Below are positions 48,233 through 58,193 of a DNA stretch of 64,000 nucleotides, piece after piece (within the stretch, counting starts at the first letter, position 1; the number at the start of each line of letters is the position of its first letter). The position numbers and the translations under genes were made by a program. The stretch is from contig NZ_CP065856.1 of assembly GCF_016065055.1 (NCBI RefSeq), positions 744,001 through 808,000 on the forward strand, given 5' to 3'. This stretch comes from Halosimplex litoreum (GTDB lineage: Archaea; Halobacteriota; Halobacteria; Halobacteriales; Haloarculaceae). The notes beneath the pieces are model-generated. The model had not been told where the DNA came from, searched no databases, and saw nothing but the letters and a program-made list of their open reading frames with translations.

Positions 48233-49975
48233 ATGACAGATTCCGACGGAGGAGGCCGACTGCGTGTCGCTGGGGCACGCCTGTGCGAGCGCTGGGGGGT
48301 CGACCGCATCACGCTCGCCGTCGTCGCCGTCGTCGTCGCCGCGTTCGCGGCTCGGTTCTATCGGCTGGGCGCGCGAACCGCACACTTCGACGAGGGTCGC
48401 GTCGCCTACTGGGTGCTCGACTACGCCGCGAGCGGGAACGTCAGGTATCGGCCGATAATCCACGGCCCGTTCCTCCAGCACGTCAACGAGGTCGTCTTCG
48501 GCGTCCTCGGACCGACCGATTTCGCCATGCGTGCGGTGGTCGCGGCCGTCACCGCGCTGTTCCCGCTCTCGGCGCTGCTCTTTCGCGAGCGACTGCGCGA
48601 CACGGAGATCGTCGCGCTCGCGGCCTTCTGGGCGTTCACGCCCGTCGTCCTCTACTACTCGCGGTTCATGCGGGGCGACCCGCTGGTCGCGGCGTTCATG
48701 GTCACCGCCTTCGCGCTGTTCGTCCGGGCGGTCGACACCGGTGGCCGTCGGGGCTACTTCTACGCCGGCGTCGGGTTCGTCGCGCTCGGGTTCACCGCCA
48801 AGGAGAACGCCCTACTGTACCTGCTGTGCTGGGCGGGTGGCGCCGTTCTCTTGCTCGACCACCGGCTGTTTCGCGCCGCCGACCGCGGCGAGGACTGGAC
48901 GGCGGTCGCTCGCACCCACTGCCGACGCGTCCTGGGAACCGGCTGGCGCCACGTCGACGCGCTCCTGATCGGCGCGCTCGGATTCCTCGCGGTCGTCGTC
49001 TTCTTCTACGCGCCGCGCGGCGAGACCGCGGTCGGACCCGGGCTCGGAGCGGCGCTCTCCGACCCGTCGCTCCTGCCCGCGGTCCTCCGCGAGGCGACCG
49101 TCGGCTCCGCCGGGGCGCTGGCGGACACCTGGGTGAACAGCCCCCACCAGGACCACGCGTATCTCCCCTACCTCGGGCACTTCCTGTCGACGCTCCGGGC
49201 CGGTGGGTTCGCGGTCTGCATCCTCGCGGTCGCGGGGTTCGTCGCGGACCGCTACCGACCCGATGGCCCCTCGGACCTCGTCGCGGTCGCCTTCTACTGG
49301 GGCGTCGTCTCGGTGCTTGGCTACCCGATCGCGACGGACATCGAGGCGCCCTGGGCGACGGTCCACGCCGTCGTCCCGCTGGCGATCCCCGCGGCCGTCG
49401 GACTCGGCCTGTTCGCCCGCTGGGGCCGCGAGGCGCTCGCCGACGGCGACCGCGTGAGCGCGGGGCTGGCCGCACTGGTCGTCTTCGTCGTCACCGCGCA
49501 GGTCGCCGCGGCCGGCGCCGAGCACGTCTATCTCACCGACCACCGCGAGAGCAACCAGCTCGTCCAGTACGCCCAGCCGGCACCCGGCGTCCAGCCGGTG
49601 ATGCGCGAGGTGGGCGGCGCCGCACCGAACCACGCGGGGACGGACGTGGTGCTGTACGGCGACTACTTCGTGGACGACCCAGGTGCGACGGGTCCTAGAC
49701 GGCCCGCCTGCTCGCCGTGGCAACAGGTTCTCCCGTTGCCGTGGTACCTCGAACGGGCCGACGCGACGGCGTCCTGCGTCGATTCGGCCGACGCGCTGGT
49801 CCGAACGGTCGACCGGGAGCGGCCGCTACTGGTCGTCGCGCGGGCCGACGACGTATCGACGCGCCCAGCGGCACTGTCGGGCTACGAGCGACGGACGGCA
49901 CTGTTGCGCGACCGTGACACGCGGACGCGCTTTTTCGTCCGCTCGGACGTGGCGAACGCGAGCGGCGGCGGGTGA
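48233..49975 (+). CDS. Agl23-like GT-C membrane protein (flippase-associated family)
   Basis: The 580-residue protein has about 11-13 helices. The first extracytoplasmic loop contains ARTAHFDEGRVAYWVLDYA, the acidic GT-C motif, and IIHGPFLQHVNEVVFGVLG. This pattern is that of the haloarchaeal TIGR03663/Agl23 family, linked to dolichol-phosphate sugar flipping or transfer in N-glycosylation. The C terminus is a soluble outside domain with a pair of Cys (ACSPW...ASCVDS) that could form a disulfide. It is separated from the main glycan locus by about 20 kb. Start ATG 48233. Confidence 0.82.
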   Translation: MTDSDGGGRLRVAGARLCERWGVDRITLAVVAVVVAAFAARFYRLGARTAHFDEGRVAYWVLDYAASGNVRYRPIIHGPFLQHVNEVVFGVLGPTDFAMRAVVAAVTALFPLSALLFRERLRDTEIVALAAFWAFTPVVLYYSRFMRGDPLVAAFMVTAFALFVRAVDTGGRRGYFYAGVGFVALGFTAKENALLYLLCWAGGAVLLLDHRLFRAADRGEDWTAVARTHCRRVLGTGWRHVDALLIGALGFLAVVVFFYAPRGETAVGPGLGAALSDPSLLPAVLREATVGSAGALADTWVNSPHQDHAYLPYLGHFLSTLRAGGFAVCILAVAGFVADRYRPDGPSDLVAVAFYWGVVSVLGYPIATDIEAPWATVHAVVPLAIPAAVGLGLFARWGREALADGDRVSAGLAALVVFVVTAQVAAAGAEHVYLTDHRESNQLVQYAQPAPGVQPVMREVGGAAPNHAGTDVVLYGDYFVDDPGATGPRRPACSPWQQVLPLPWYLERADATASCVDSADALVRTVDRERPLLVVARADDVSTRPAALSGYERRTALLRDRDTRTRFFVRSDVANASGGG

Positions 49976-50056
49976 CGCCCCGAACACTACCGCTGGCGAC
50001 CGCCCGCCGGCCGCAGAGAGACACCCTTATTCCCCACCGTGGGCAACCCCGTCGCA

Positions 50057-51271
50057 ATGACACTCACCTCGCCCGGACCGACGCTCGGCGTCGTCGGCGG
50101 CGGCCAGCTCGGCCGGATGCTCGCCGAGGCCGCGGCCCCGCTCGGCGTCGACGTCGTCGTCAGCGATCCGACCCCCGACGCCCCCGCGGCACCGGTCGCC
50201 CGCGACCAGGTCGTCGGCGACTTCGACGACCCCGACACCGTCCGCGAACTCGCCGAACGGGCCGACTACCTCACCTTCGAGATCGAACTCGCCGACCCCG
50301 ACCTGCTGGAGCGGGTCGCCGCCGAGACCGACACGCCGGTCCATCCCGATCCGGAGACACTGCGGATCATCGAGGACAAACTCGTCCAGAAGCGCCGCCT
50401 CGCCGAGGCGGGCGTCCCCGTCCCTGAGTTCCGCGAAGTGAACTCGGTCGACGAACTGCGCGAGGCGCTCGACGACCTCGGATACCCGGCGATGCTCAAA
50501 GCGCGCAAGGGCGGGTACGACGGTCGCGGGAACGTCCCCGTCGAGTCGTCCGACGAGGTCGGGGCGGCGTTCGCCGAGATCGTCGACGCCGCACAGGGTG
50601 GAAGCCAGGACGACCCCAGCGGCGTCGCGATGGTCGAGGAGATGGTCGACTTCGAGCGCGAACTGGCCGTGATGGGCTGTCTCGGGAGCGCGCTCAACGA
50701 CGACGGGACCCACGAACGAGCCACCTTCCCGGTCACGGAGACGATCCACCGCGAGGAGATCCTCCGGGAGACTGCCTCGCCGGCTCGTGCCACCGATTCG
50801 GTCCGCGAGCGCGCACGGCAGGTCGCCCTCGACGTCCTCGACGTGATGGAGGGGCGCGGCGTCTACGGCATCGAACTCTTTCAGGGGCCCGACGACGAGA
50901 TCCTCCTCAACGAGATCGCGCCGCGGCCGCACAATTCCGGCCACTGGACCATCGAGGGGTGTCACACCTCCCAGTTCGAACAGCACGTCCGCGCCGTGAC
51001 TGGTCGTCCGCTCGGCGATACGGGCCGCCGCGCGCCGACGGTCTCGACCAACATCCTGGGCGACGTCGACGATCGACAGGACGCGACGCTCTCGGGCGAG
51101 GACGCGATTTTCGAGACGTCGCGCGCCCACCTCCACTGGTACGGGAAACACGAGGTGTATCACCTGCGGAAGATGGGCCACGTGACGCTGGTCGGCCACA
51201 CGGACGCAGCCGTCGACGACCTGCTCGCCGACGTGCGCGAGGTCCGTGACGGACTGACGTTCGAGCAGTAG
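50057..51271 (+). CDS. purK: 5-(carboxyamino)imidazole ribonucleotide synthase
   Basis: The 404-residue ATP-grasp enzyme has LGVVGGGQLGRMLAEAAAPLG, then PAMLKARKGGYDGRGNVPV and the PurK signature EIAPRPHNSGHWTIEGCHTSQFEQHVRA. It converts AIR, ATP and bicarbonate to N5-CAIR in purine synthesis. PurE follows 69 bases later on the same strand, as expected. ATG 50057 is chosen over a possible GTG six codons upstream. A CTTATT stretch about 30 bases upstream may be its TATA box. Confidence 0.96.
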   Translation: MTLTSPGPTLGVVGGGQLGRMLAEAAAPLGVDVVVSDPTPDAPAAPVARDQVVGDFDDPDTVRELAERADYLTFEIELADPDLLERVAAETDTPVHPDPETLRIIEDKLVQKRRLAEAGVPVPEFREVNSVDELREALDDLGYPAMLKARKGGYDGRGNVPVESSDEVGAAFAEIVDAAQGGSQDDPSGVAMVEEMVDFERELAVMGCLGSALNDDGTHERATFPVTETIHREEILRETASPARATDSVRERARQVALDVLDVMEGRGVYGIELFQGPDDEILLNEIAPRPHNSGHWTIEGCHTSQFEQHVRAVTGRPLGDTGRRAPTVSTNILGDVDDRQDATLSGEDAIFETSRAHLHWYGKHEVYHLRKMGHVTLVGHTDAAVDDLLADVREVRDGLTFEQ

Positions 51272-51340
51272 CGTCCGAGCGCGCCTGCCGGACCGATCCG
51301 AACCGCACAGATTACGGCCCCCGCCCGCGCAGATTCGCCC

Positions 51341-51994
51341 ATGACCGCAGACTCCGTCCAGTCGATCATCGACCAGTTGCACGAGCAGGCCGAGGCGGAC
51401 CTGCCGAACGAGGAAACGCCGGATGTGGGCATCGTCATGGGCTCCGATTCGGACCTCCCGACGATGGCCGGCGGGCAGGGCAAGCGCCCCGGCGCCTACG
51501 CCGCGCTCGCGGACGAGCTCGGCTTCGAAGAGCAGACCGACTACGAAGACGCGCCGGAGAGCCGCTTTACCTTCGAGACGTTCGTCGTCTCTGCACACCG
51601 GACGCCGGACCTGATGTACGCCTACGCGGAGACCGCGGAGGCGCGAGGCATCGACGTGATCGTCGCGGGTGCGGGCGGCAAGTCCGCGGACCTGCCGAAC
51701 ATGACCGCCTCCATCGCCTACCCGCTGCCCGTGATCGGTGTCCCCGTCCAGGAGAAGTCCGTCGATTCGGTCATCGGGATGCCCCAGGGCGCGCCGATCA
51801 CGGCCGTCGACGCCGGGAAGTCGTTCAACGCCGCGCTGACGGCCGCGCAGATCCTCTCCCGGCAGCACGGCGAGATCCGCGAGCGCCTCGTCGAGTACCA
51901 CGAGGGGCTCCAGGAGGAGGTCGGCGAGGTCTCCCGAGATCTGAACGAGCTAGGTACGCCGGGGTTCAAAGACGAGTACTGGGGCGAGGAGTAG
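51341..51994 (+). CDS. purE: 5-(carboxyamino)imidazole ribonucleotide mutase
   Basis: The 217-residue enzyme has VGIVMGSDSDLPTM, FVVSAHRTPDLMYAYAETAEARG and AGAGGKSADLPNMTASIAYPLPVIGVPV, the PurE core. A segment of about 35 residues (GGQGKRPGAYAALADELGFEEQ and on) between the first motif and the SAHRTP motif enlarges the usual loop, as in other haloarchaeal PurE. It isomerises N5-CAIR to CAIR after PurK. There is also an N-terminal acidic extension of about 25 residues. Confidence 0.96.
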   Translation: MTADSVQSIIDQLHEQAEADLPNEETPDVGIVMGSDSDLPTMAGGQGKRPGAYAALADELGFEEQTDYEDAPESRFTFETFVVSAHRTPDLMYAYAETAEARGIDVIVAGAGGKSADLPNMTASIAYPLPVIGVPVQEKSVDSVIGMPQGAPITAVDAGKSFNAALTAAQILSRQHGEIRERLVEYHEGLQEEVGEVSRDLNELGTPGFKDEYWGEE

Positions 51995-52030
51995 CGCCGG
52001 GATCGTAGCAGTCGCCGATCGACTACCTGT

Positions 52031-52040
52031 TTTATAAAAA
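52031..52040 (+). promoter_or_regulatory. TATA box for the cytosolic PQQ protein
   Basis: TTTATAAAAA lies 20-29 bases before ATG 52060, giving a leaderless transcript. Confidence 0.75.
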
Positions 52041-52059
52041 TTCCAGTAGGGGATCGGAC

Positions 52060-53286
52060 ATGAACGAACAGTGGCCCCTGTTCGGCTACGACCCGGGGCA
52101 CAGCGGACACGGGACGGCCGTCACGCGGCCGAAGTGGCCCGTCGAGCTGGTCTGGACGCACGACTTCGGTGGCAAGGTCGCGCGCGAGGCGCCGGTCGTC
52201 GACCGACGAGGCCGCGCGTACGTCCACGTCAAACAGACTCAGATCACCGCACCGAACTTCCGTGCCATCGGGGATCAGGGACAGATCGTCTGGGCGCTTC
52301 GGACGAGCCCGGGGATGGGGCCACAGACGCCTGCCCCGGCAGTCGACGACGACCTGATGGTTCTCCCCGAATCGCCCGACGCCTGGGTCGTCGAAGCCCG
52401 GACAGGTGGCAGAGTCCACGAGGTTCAGTTGACACCCTCGGGCGCGACCCATCCGTCTCCGACTGTCGCCGACGGGCGAATACACATCGGGTTCCGCACG
52501 TTCGACCTGGAGACAGGGGATCTGATTTGGGAGTACGAGTGCGACGAGCCGAAGTACCGTATCGTCAAACCCGGCCAGGAAATCGTCCGAAGTGCGGGCC
52601 CGAGCGGCCGATGTCCGGCGGTCGTCGACGGCACTGTCTTCGTGGCCGGTAGCGTCCGTGACGGGGAGACGAGATTCGTGGAAGCCGACGAGCAGGAGGG
52701 AGCGGTGGAGCGGTCGTCCGTCGTCGCGGGGAACTCCTCTGGCGGGGAGTTCCGGGACGACTACGACGAGTGGGGTCACCTTCACGCGCTAGATGCGGAG
52801 ACTGGCGCGTTACGCTGGGAGGTGGAGTTCGACACGCCTGTACCCCACTCCGCACCGACGGTCGTCGCCGACGGGAGCGTCTACGTCGTAGACGCGGACC
52901 GGATGCTCCGATCGTTCGACGCATCCGCGGGCACCGTACAATGGACGGTCGACCTGAACGGCGAGCTATCGGGTACACGTCCCGCGATCGCCAATGGCAC
53001 GGTATTGGTTGCGGCCGGCGACGGTGACCTTCTCGCCTTCGACGCGGAGCACGGGGAACGACAGTGGCAGTTCGCAGCCGAGTCGGCCCTGGCCGGACCA
53101 CCGGCGGTCGCTGACGGAACCGTCCACGTGAGCGATGTCGACGGGGGTGTCTACGCGGTTTCGCCGTCCGGGGACACGCGGTGGCAGTTCGACGTCGGGG
53201 CCACCCTCAACACCGGACCGGTCGTCGCCCACGGGCGCCTCTACGTCGCTGGACGCGAGCTTCACTGTCTGGCCCGCAGGGACTAA
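52060..53286 (+). CDS. PQQ-type beta-propeller protein without signal peptide
   Basis: The 408-residue protein has about seven blades such as VADGRIHIGFRTFDLETGDLIWEY and VVADGSVYVVDADRMLRSFDASAGTVQW. It starts MNEQWPLFGYDPGHSGHGTAV and has no Tat or Sec signal, unlike the propellers at 1 and 33584. It is therefore probably cytosolic, or secreted by another route. Base composition is slightly AT-richer than its neighbours. The N-terminal WPLFGYDPGHSG resembles PQQ-like proteins of secreted type that lost the signal. The start is fixed by the TATA box. Confidence 0.83.
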   Translation: MNEQWPLFGYDPGHSGHGTAVTRPKWPVELVWTHDFGGKVAREAPVVDRRGRAYVHVKQTQITAPNFRAIGDQGQIVWALRTSPGMGPQTPAPAVDDDLMVLPESPDAWVVEARTGGRVHEVQLTPSGATHPSPTVADGRIHIGFRTFDLETGDLIWEYECDEPKYRIVKPGQEIVRSAGPSGRCPAVVDGTVFVAGSVRDGETRFVEADEQEGAVERSSVVAGNSSGGEFRDDYDEWGHLHALDAETGALRWEVEFDTPVPHSAPTVVADGSVYVVDADRMLRSFDASAGTVQWTVDLNGELSGTRPAIANGTVLVAAGDGDLLAFDAEHGERQWQFAAESALAGPPAVADGTVHVSDVDGGVYAVSPSGDTRWQFDVGATLNTGPVVAHGRLYVAGRELHCLARRD

Positions 53287-53324
53287 CCGTCGCTGTCTTC
53301 ACGAGAACGTTCCCGATAACACGC

Positions 53325-54122
53325 TCATGCCGGTTTCCGCCCCGATATCACTCGCACCTCGTCGTCCTGCTCGAAGGGGCCACCCAGCTCGTCGAGTCGC
53401 TCGCGCAGATCCGCCTCGAAGTCGTCTTTCTCGTCGCCGAACGTCGCGGGCGAGCAGAACGACAGCGAGAAGACGTAGCCGACGACCCCGTCGGGGTTCC
53501 ACTCGCGCGTGCGCTCGAACGTCGCCGTCTCCACGTCGACGAACCCATGGTCGCTCAGCATCACGTCGTAGGGATTCTCGTACGGTTCGGTTCGCGGACC
53601 GGTGCGCTCGGGGAGATCGTCGAGATACGACGCCGCGACCGCGTAGACCTCGTCCTGCCACGCGCGCTCGCCTTTCGTCAGCCACTCGGTGTCGCCGAGG
53701 ATCGCGACGCCGCCGTCCGGGCGAGTGCGTTCGCGGAGGCGGTCAAGCGTCGGTCCGCGGTCCATCCAGTGGAACGCGCGACCGATCGTCGTCACGTCGA
53801 ACGGCCCTAGGCCGTCACCGAGGGACCCGCGCAGGTCGGCGTCGGACCCCCGAATCCACTCGACGTTGGCGACGCTCGCTCGGTCTGCCCCCTCGCGCGC
53901 GCCGTCCAGCATCGCTTCGTTGGGGTCCATCCCGACGACTGCACCCACGCGTGTGGCCAGCGGAACTGCGATCTGACCGGTGCCGCAGCCGAGGTCGAGC
54001 GCGCGTGAGGACTCGTCGAGGTCGAAGCGGTCGACGAGGTGATCGAGAGGGCGATCGCCGTACCGCGGTCGGTAGTGGGCGTAGTGGGATTCGGCGCTCG
54101 CGAAGGGGCCGTCGGCGGGCAT
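53325..54122 (-). CDS. Class I SAM-dependent methyltransferase
   Basis: The 265-residue protein has motif I ALDLGCGTGQIAVPLA, motif II VVGMDPNEAML and FDVTTIGRAFHWMD, as in small-molecule methyltransferases of the Methyltransf_11 type. The start MPADGPFASAESHYAHYRPRYGDRPLDHL is typical of this subgroup. The substrate is unknown. It is convergent with the PQQ gene on its left and divergent from nuoA on its right across 172 bases, where nuoA's TATA box lies. Confidence 0.88.
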   Translation of the reverse strand: MPADGPFASAESHYAHYRPRYGDRPLDHLVDRFDLDESSRALDLGCGTGQIAVPLATRVGAVVGMDPNEAMLDGAREGADRASVANVEWIRGSDADLRGSLGDGLGPFDVTTIGRAFHWMDRGPTLDRLRERTRPDGGVAILGDTEWLTKGERAWQDEVYAVAASYLDDLPERTGPRTEPYENPYDVMLSDHGFVDVETATFERTREWNPDGVVGYVFSLSFCSPATFGDEKDDFEADLRERLDELGGPFEQDDEVRVISGRKPA

Positions 54123-54253
54123 GGCGGGGACGAGACGAGCGACCGAGGAATGAAGAAGCTGTCGGACCAAGGGATCGGTAGGTGACTCGTACCGACCGGC
54201 GGGCGCGTTTCGGGAGAGCGGGGCTCGAAACCGCCCGAGGACAACAATCAACC

Positions 54254-54261
54254 CTTATATG
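54254..54261 (+). promoter_or_regulatory. TATA box of the nuo operon
   Basis: CTTATATG lies 34-41 bases before the nuoA ATG at 54295, leaving a leader of about 10 bases. Confidence 0.65.
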
Positions 54262-54294
54262 CCACCACACCAAACCGTCGAACGATAGAGAGTC

Positions 54295-54702
54295 ATGAGT
54301 AACCCATGGATAGCCATCGGGGCGCTCGCCGTCGTCGCGCTCGCCATCCCGATCACGATGATGGTAGCGTCGGCGCTGCTGCGGCCGAGCGTACCGGAAC
54401 AGGGGAAACGCGCCGTCTACGAGAGCGGCGAGGTCCCGACGGGCGACACGCGCATCAAGTTCAACATTCAGTACTACATGGTCGCGCTGTTGTTCGTCGT
54501 CTTCGACATCGAAACCGTCCTCATCTTCCCGTGGACGGTCATCTACCGCGACGCGGTCGCCAACGTCGGACTCGCCGAGGCGCTGGTCCCGATGCTCGTC
54601 TTCGTCGGTATCCTCGTCATCGGACTCGGCTGGGCGTGGCGCAACGGCGCGGTCAAGTGGATCCGTAGCCCGCGCGCGCAAGCACAGCGGGTCGAACAGT
54701 AA
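54295..54702 (+). CDS. nuoA: NADH-quinone oxidoreductase-like complex subunit A
   Basis: The 135-residue membrane subunit has the NuoA pattern: three helices, KRAVYESGEVPTGDTRIKFNIQYYMVALLFVVFDIETVLIFPW. It heads the operon nuoA-B-CD-H-I. Haloarchaeal complex I lacks NuoEFG and probably takes electrons from a donor other than NADH. Two bases separate it from nuoB. Confidence 0.96.
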   Translation: MSNPWIAIGALAVVALAIPITMMVASALLRPSVPEQGKRAVYESGEVPTGDTRIKFNIQYYMVALLFVVFDIETVLIFPWTVIYRDAVANVGLAEALVPMLVFVGILVIGLGWAWRNGAVKWIRSPRAQAQRVEQ

Positions 54703-54704
54703 TC

Positions 54705-55403
54705 ATGAGTAGCGACCACACACCAACGGCCGACGGCATAGAGACGCAATCGACCCAGGAGGCGCGGCTGGGTGAGGGCGCGGACGACCGATTCAACTCG
54801 ACGCTGCGGGAGGCATTCGGCTCGACGCCCTTCATCCTCACCAAGTTCGACCAGTTCATGAACTGGGTGCGCGGCTCGTCGATGTTCATGCTGCAGTTCG
54901 GGATCGCCTGCTGCAGCATCGAGATGATGCACACCTACGCGGTCAAACACGACCTCGACCGCTTCGGTGCCGGCGTCCCGCGCGCGTCGCCGCGCCAGGC
55001 CGACGTGATCATCATCCCGGGGACCATCGTCTCGAAGTTCGCCCCGCGGATGAAGCGCGTCTACGACCAGATGCCCGAGCCCAAGTTCGTCGTCTCGATG
55101 GGGTCGTGCACCATCTCCGGCGGCCCGTTCCAGGAGGGCTACAACGTCATCAAGGGCGCCGAGGAGGTCATCCCGGTCGACATCCACGTCCCGGGCTGTC
55201 CCCCGCGTCCCGAGGCGCTCGTCTACGGCGTCGCCAAACTGCAGGAGCGCATCGCCAACGGCGAGAGCGCGCCGGTGACGGTCAAGCCCTACGAGCTGGA
55301 GCAGTTCGGGGATCTGGACCAGGACGAACTCGTCCAGAAACTCGCCGACGACATCGACGAGGAGGACCTCGTGATGCGGTACAACTGGAGTGACTCGCCA
55401 TGA
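54705..55403 (+). CDS. nuoB: Complex I subunit B (iron-sulfur cluster N2)
   Basis: The 232-residue subunit carries the N2 cluster ligands: the paired Cys in [21 protein letters not shown] and [11 protein letters not shown]. The core is preceded by about 45 residues of haloarchaeal acidic extension. It passes electrons to quinone at the interface with NuoCD and NuoH. Its stop overlaps the nuoCD start (ATGA), indicating coupling. Confidence 0.97.
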   Translation: MSSDHTPTADGIETQSTQEARLGEGADDRFNSTLREAFGSTPFILTKFDQFMNWVRGSSMFMLQFGIACCSIEMMHTYAVKHDLDRFGAGVPRASPRQADVIIIPGTIVSKFAPRMKRVYDQMPEPKFVVSMGSCTISGGPFQEGYNVIKGAEEVIPVDIHVPGCPPRPEALVYGVAKLQERIANGESAPVTVKPYELEQFGDLDQDELVQKLADDIDEEDLVMRYNWSDSP

Positions 55404-57088
55404 GTTTAGAGGAACCGGACAACCCGCTCGCGACGGAAGAGCAGGTCGGCGCCACCGAGGCGGGCGTCGACTACGACGAGCTCGCCGACTTGCTCGGCGA
55501 CACCGCGATCGACCGTGAGAGTCACGTCAACGCCGAGGGGTTCGTCGTCCGACCGGACGAGGTGCAGGAGGCCCTGTTCGCCCTGCGCGACGAGGCCGGC
55601 TTCGACCACTGTTCCTGTGTCACCGCACAGGAGTACGACGACCGCTACGAGTCGATCTACCACCTCAAAAAGTACGACGACCCCACCCAGGAGGTGTCGG
55701 TCGTCGTCCCCACGCCGAAAGACGAACCGGTCAGCCAGACCGCCGAACCGGTCTACCGCACGGCCAACTGGCACGAGCGTGAAGCCTACGATCTGGTCGG
55801 CATCGACTACGAGGGCCACCCGGACATGCGTCGGATCCTCCTGCCCGAAACCTGGCAGGGTCACCCCCTCAGCCAGGACTTCAGCGGCGAGGAACCGCAG
55901 GTCGTCACGCTGCGCGAGCACGCCAACCCGCTACAGGAGGACCACCGCGGCGAGGACGACACGGACACGATGTTCCTCAACATCGGTCCCCACCACCCGG
56001 CGACCCACGGCGTGCTCCACATCGAGACGGTGCTGGACGGCGAGCAGGTCGCCGACCTGGACCCGGACATCGGCTACCTCCACCGCTGTGAGGAACAGAT
56101 GTGCCAGCAGGGCACCTACCGCCACCAGATCATGCCCTACCCCGACCGGTGGGACTACATCTCGGCGGGCATCCTCAACGAATGGGCGTACGCCCGCGCG
56201 GCCGAGGACCTGGCCGACATCGAGGTGCCCGAGTACGCACAGGTCGTCCGGACGCTGTCCGCGGAGCTGTGCCGGATCGCGAGCCACATGCTCGCGCTGG
56301 CGACGTTCGCGCTGGACATCTACGGCGACTTCACCGCGATCTTCATGTACGCCATCCGCGACCGCGAGGTCGTTCAGGACATCCTCGAGGACCTGACCGG
56401 TCAGCGGCTGATGTTCAACTACCTGCGGCTGGGTGGCGTCGCGTGGGACCTGCCCGAGCCCCGCGAGGAGTTCTTCGAGAAGATCCGCGACTTCGTCGAC
56501 GAGCTCCCCGAGCGGCTCGGCGAGTACCACGACATGATCACCTCGAACGAGATCCTCCAGCTGCGGACGGTCGACACGGGCGTCCTGCCGCCGGAGGAGG
56601 CCAAGTCCTACGGTGCGACCGGACCGGTCGCTCGCGGGTCGGGCATCGACTACGACCTGCGCCGGGACGACCCCTACGGCTACTACGACCAGCTCGACTG
56701 GGACGTGGTCACCGAGGACGGCTGTGACAACTTCGCGCGGCTGCTCTGTCGGATGCGCGAGGTCGAGCAGTCCGCCCGCATCATCGAGCAGTGCGTCGAC
56801 CTGCTGGAGGACTGGCCCGAAGACGAACGGGAGATCCAGTCGAACGTCCCGCGTACGCTGCGTCCGGACCCCGACACGGAGATCTACCGGGCCGTCGAGG
56901 GCGCGAAGGGCGAACTCGGCATCTACATGCGCTCGGACGGCACGGACAAGCCCGCTCGATTCAAGATCCGGAGCCCGTGCTTCTCGAACCTCCAGACCCT
57001 GCCGGTCATGTCCGAGGGTGAGTACATCCCGGACATGATCGCCTCGCTCGGCAGCCTCGACATCGTCCTCGGGGAGGTCGACCGGTAA
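55400..57088 (+). CDS. nuoCD: Complex I subunit CD (fused NuoC and NuoD)
   Basis: The 562-residue protein is a natural fusion. About 1-185 is NuoC-like ([60 protein letters not shown]). The rest is the NuoD core ([45 protein letters not shown], ending [15 protein letters not shown]). NuoD lines the quinone cavity. The fusion is usual for haloarchaea. It overlaps nuoB by four bases and nuoH by one. Confidence 0.97.
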   Translation: MSLEEPDNPLATEEQVGATEAGVDYDELADLLGDTAIDRESHVNAEGFVVRPDEVQEALFALRDEAGFDHCSCVTAQEYDDRYESIYHLKKYDDPTQEVSVVVPTPKDEPVSQTAEPVYRTANWHEREAYDLVGIDYEGHPDMRRILLPETWQGHPLSQDFSGEEPQVVTLREHANPLQEDHRGEDDTDTMFLNIGPHHPATHGVLHIETVLDGEQVADLDPDIGYLHRCEEQMCQQGTYRHQIMPYPDRWDYISAGILNEWAYARAAEDLADIEVPEYAQVVRTLSAELCRIASHMLALATFALDIYGDFTAIFMYAIRDREVVQDILEDLTGQRLMFNYLRLGGVAWDLPEPREEFFEKIRDFVDELPERLGEYHDMITSNEILQLRTVDTGVLPPEEAKSYGATGPVARGSGIDYDLRRDDPYGYYDQLDWDVVTEDGCDNFARLLCRMREVEQSARIIEQCVDLLEDWPEDEREIQSNVPRTLRPDPDTEIYRAVEGAKGELGIYMRSDGTDKPARFKIRSPCFSNLQTLPVMSEGEYIPDMIASLGSLDIVLGEVDR

Positions 57089-58155
57089 TGGCGCCGCTGC
57101 AGTCCGCGACGCCGTTCCCGGAGATCATCGCCGACCTGCTCGGGCTCGACATCAACGAGACGTGGGTCATCATCGTGACGAGCATCGCCGCCGCGGGCGT
57201 CATCGCGACGGTCCTGCTGTCGATGACCGCCGTGTTGGGCATCTGGGGCAAACGGAAGATCACCGCCGCGTTCACGGACCGCATCGCGGTCAACCGCCAC
57301 GGCCCCTACGGCCTGCTGATCATTCCCGCAGACGCGGTACGACTGCTCTCGAAGGAACTCATCGTTCCCGAAGGCGTCGACCGGCCGGCCTGGGACCTGG
57401 CGCCGCTGGTCATCGCCAGCTCGGCGCTGTTGGGCTTCGCGGTCATCCCGTTCAGTGACGGCCTCCAGCTGGCCGACCCCGAGACGGGGCTGGCCTTCGT
57501 GTTCGCGGTCGCGTCGATCGCGTCGGGCGGCCTGCTGATGGCCGGTTACGCGTCGAACAACAAGTTCTCGTTCCTCGGCGGGCTGCGCGCGGTCGCGCAG
57601 AACCTCGCCTACGAGATTCCGCTGGTGCTGACGGGCGCGTCGGTGGTCATCTTCGCCGGCTCGCTGCAGATGTCGACCATCGTCGAGATGCAGCGCCAGA
57701 CGCTGGTGACCCTGGGCGGGGTCCCGATCCCGTCGTGGTACGCCTTCGTCAACCCCTTCGCGTTCGTCCTGTTCCTGATCGCGAACCTGGCGGAGGTCGG
57801 GCGCAACCCGTTCGACATCCCGGAGGCGCCGACGGAGATCGTCGCCGGCTACCAGACGGAGTACTCCTCGGTGTACTTCGTGCTCATCTACCTCGGCGAG
57901 TTCATCCACATCTTCCTCGGCGGCGCGATCATCGCGACGATCTTCCTCGGCGGCGCCTCGGGGCCGGTGCTCCCGGGCGTCGTCTGGTTCTTCATCAAGA
58001 TGATCTCCGTCTACCTGTTCACGCAGTGGTGTCGGTCGGCGATCCCTCGACTGCGTATCGACCAGCTCATTCAGGTCGGCTGGAAGGGCATGCTCGTCCT
58101 TTCCTTTGCCAACCTGATCCTGACCGCCGTCATCGTCGGGGTGGTCAACGCATGA
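57088..58155 (+). CDS. nuoH: Complex I subunit H
   Basis: The 355-residue membrane subunit has about eight to nine helices. The NuoH signatures are ITAAFTDRIAVNRHGPYGLLIIPADAVRLLSKE and AEVGRNPFDIPEAPTEIVAGYQTEYSSVYF. It forms the membrane end of the quinone channel and the start of the proton path. A 13-residue mini-ORF links it to nuoI with overlaps at both ends. Confidence 0.97.
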   Translation: MAPLQSATPFPEIIADLLGLDINETWVIIVTSIAAAGVIATVLLSMTAVLGIWGKRKITAAFTDRIAVNRHGPYGLLIIPADAVRLLSKELIVPEGVDRPAWDLAPLVIASSALLGFAVIPFSDGLQLADPETGLAFVFAVASIASGGLLMAGYASNNKFSFLGGLRAVAQNLAYEIPLVLTGASVVIFAGSLQMSTIVEMQRQTLVTLGGVPIPSWYAFVNPFAFVLFLIANLAEVGRNPFDIPEAPTEIVAGYQTEYSSVYFVLIYLGEFIHIFLGGAIIATIFLGGASGPVLPGVVWFFIKMISVYLFTQWCRSAIPRLRIDQLIQVGWKGMLVLSFANLILTAVIVGVVNA

Positions 58156-58193
58156 CCCCGACACCGACGGCGCGCGGAGGTGACTCCCAATGA
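58152..58193 (+). CDS. 13-residue mini-ORF bridging nuoH and nuoI
   Basis: MTPTPTARGGDSQ starts in ATGA with the nuoH stop and ends in ATGA with the nuoI start. If translated, it would carry ribosomes from nuoH to nuoI. It might instead be a simple spacer. It contains a perfect Shine-Dalgarno for nuoI. Confidence 0.45.
   Translation: MTPTPTARGGDSQ
58176..58183 (+). promoter_or_regulatory. Strong Shine-Dalgarno of nuoI
   Basis: GGAGGTGA is a full match to the anti-SD of archaeal 16S rRNA, six bases before ATG 58190. Most other genes in this window have no such site, so nuoI can be initiated internally. Confidence 0.8.
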
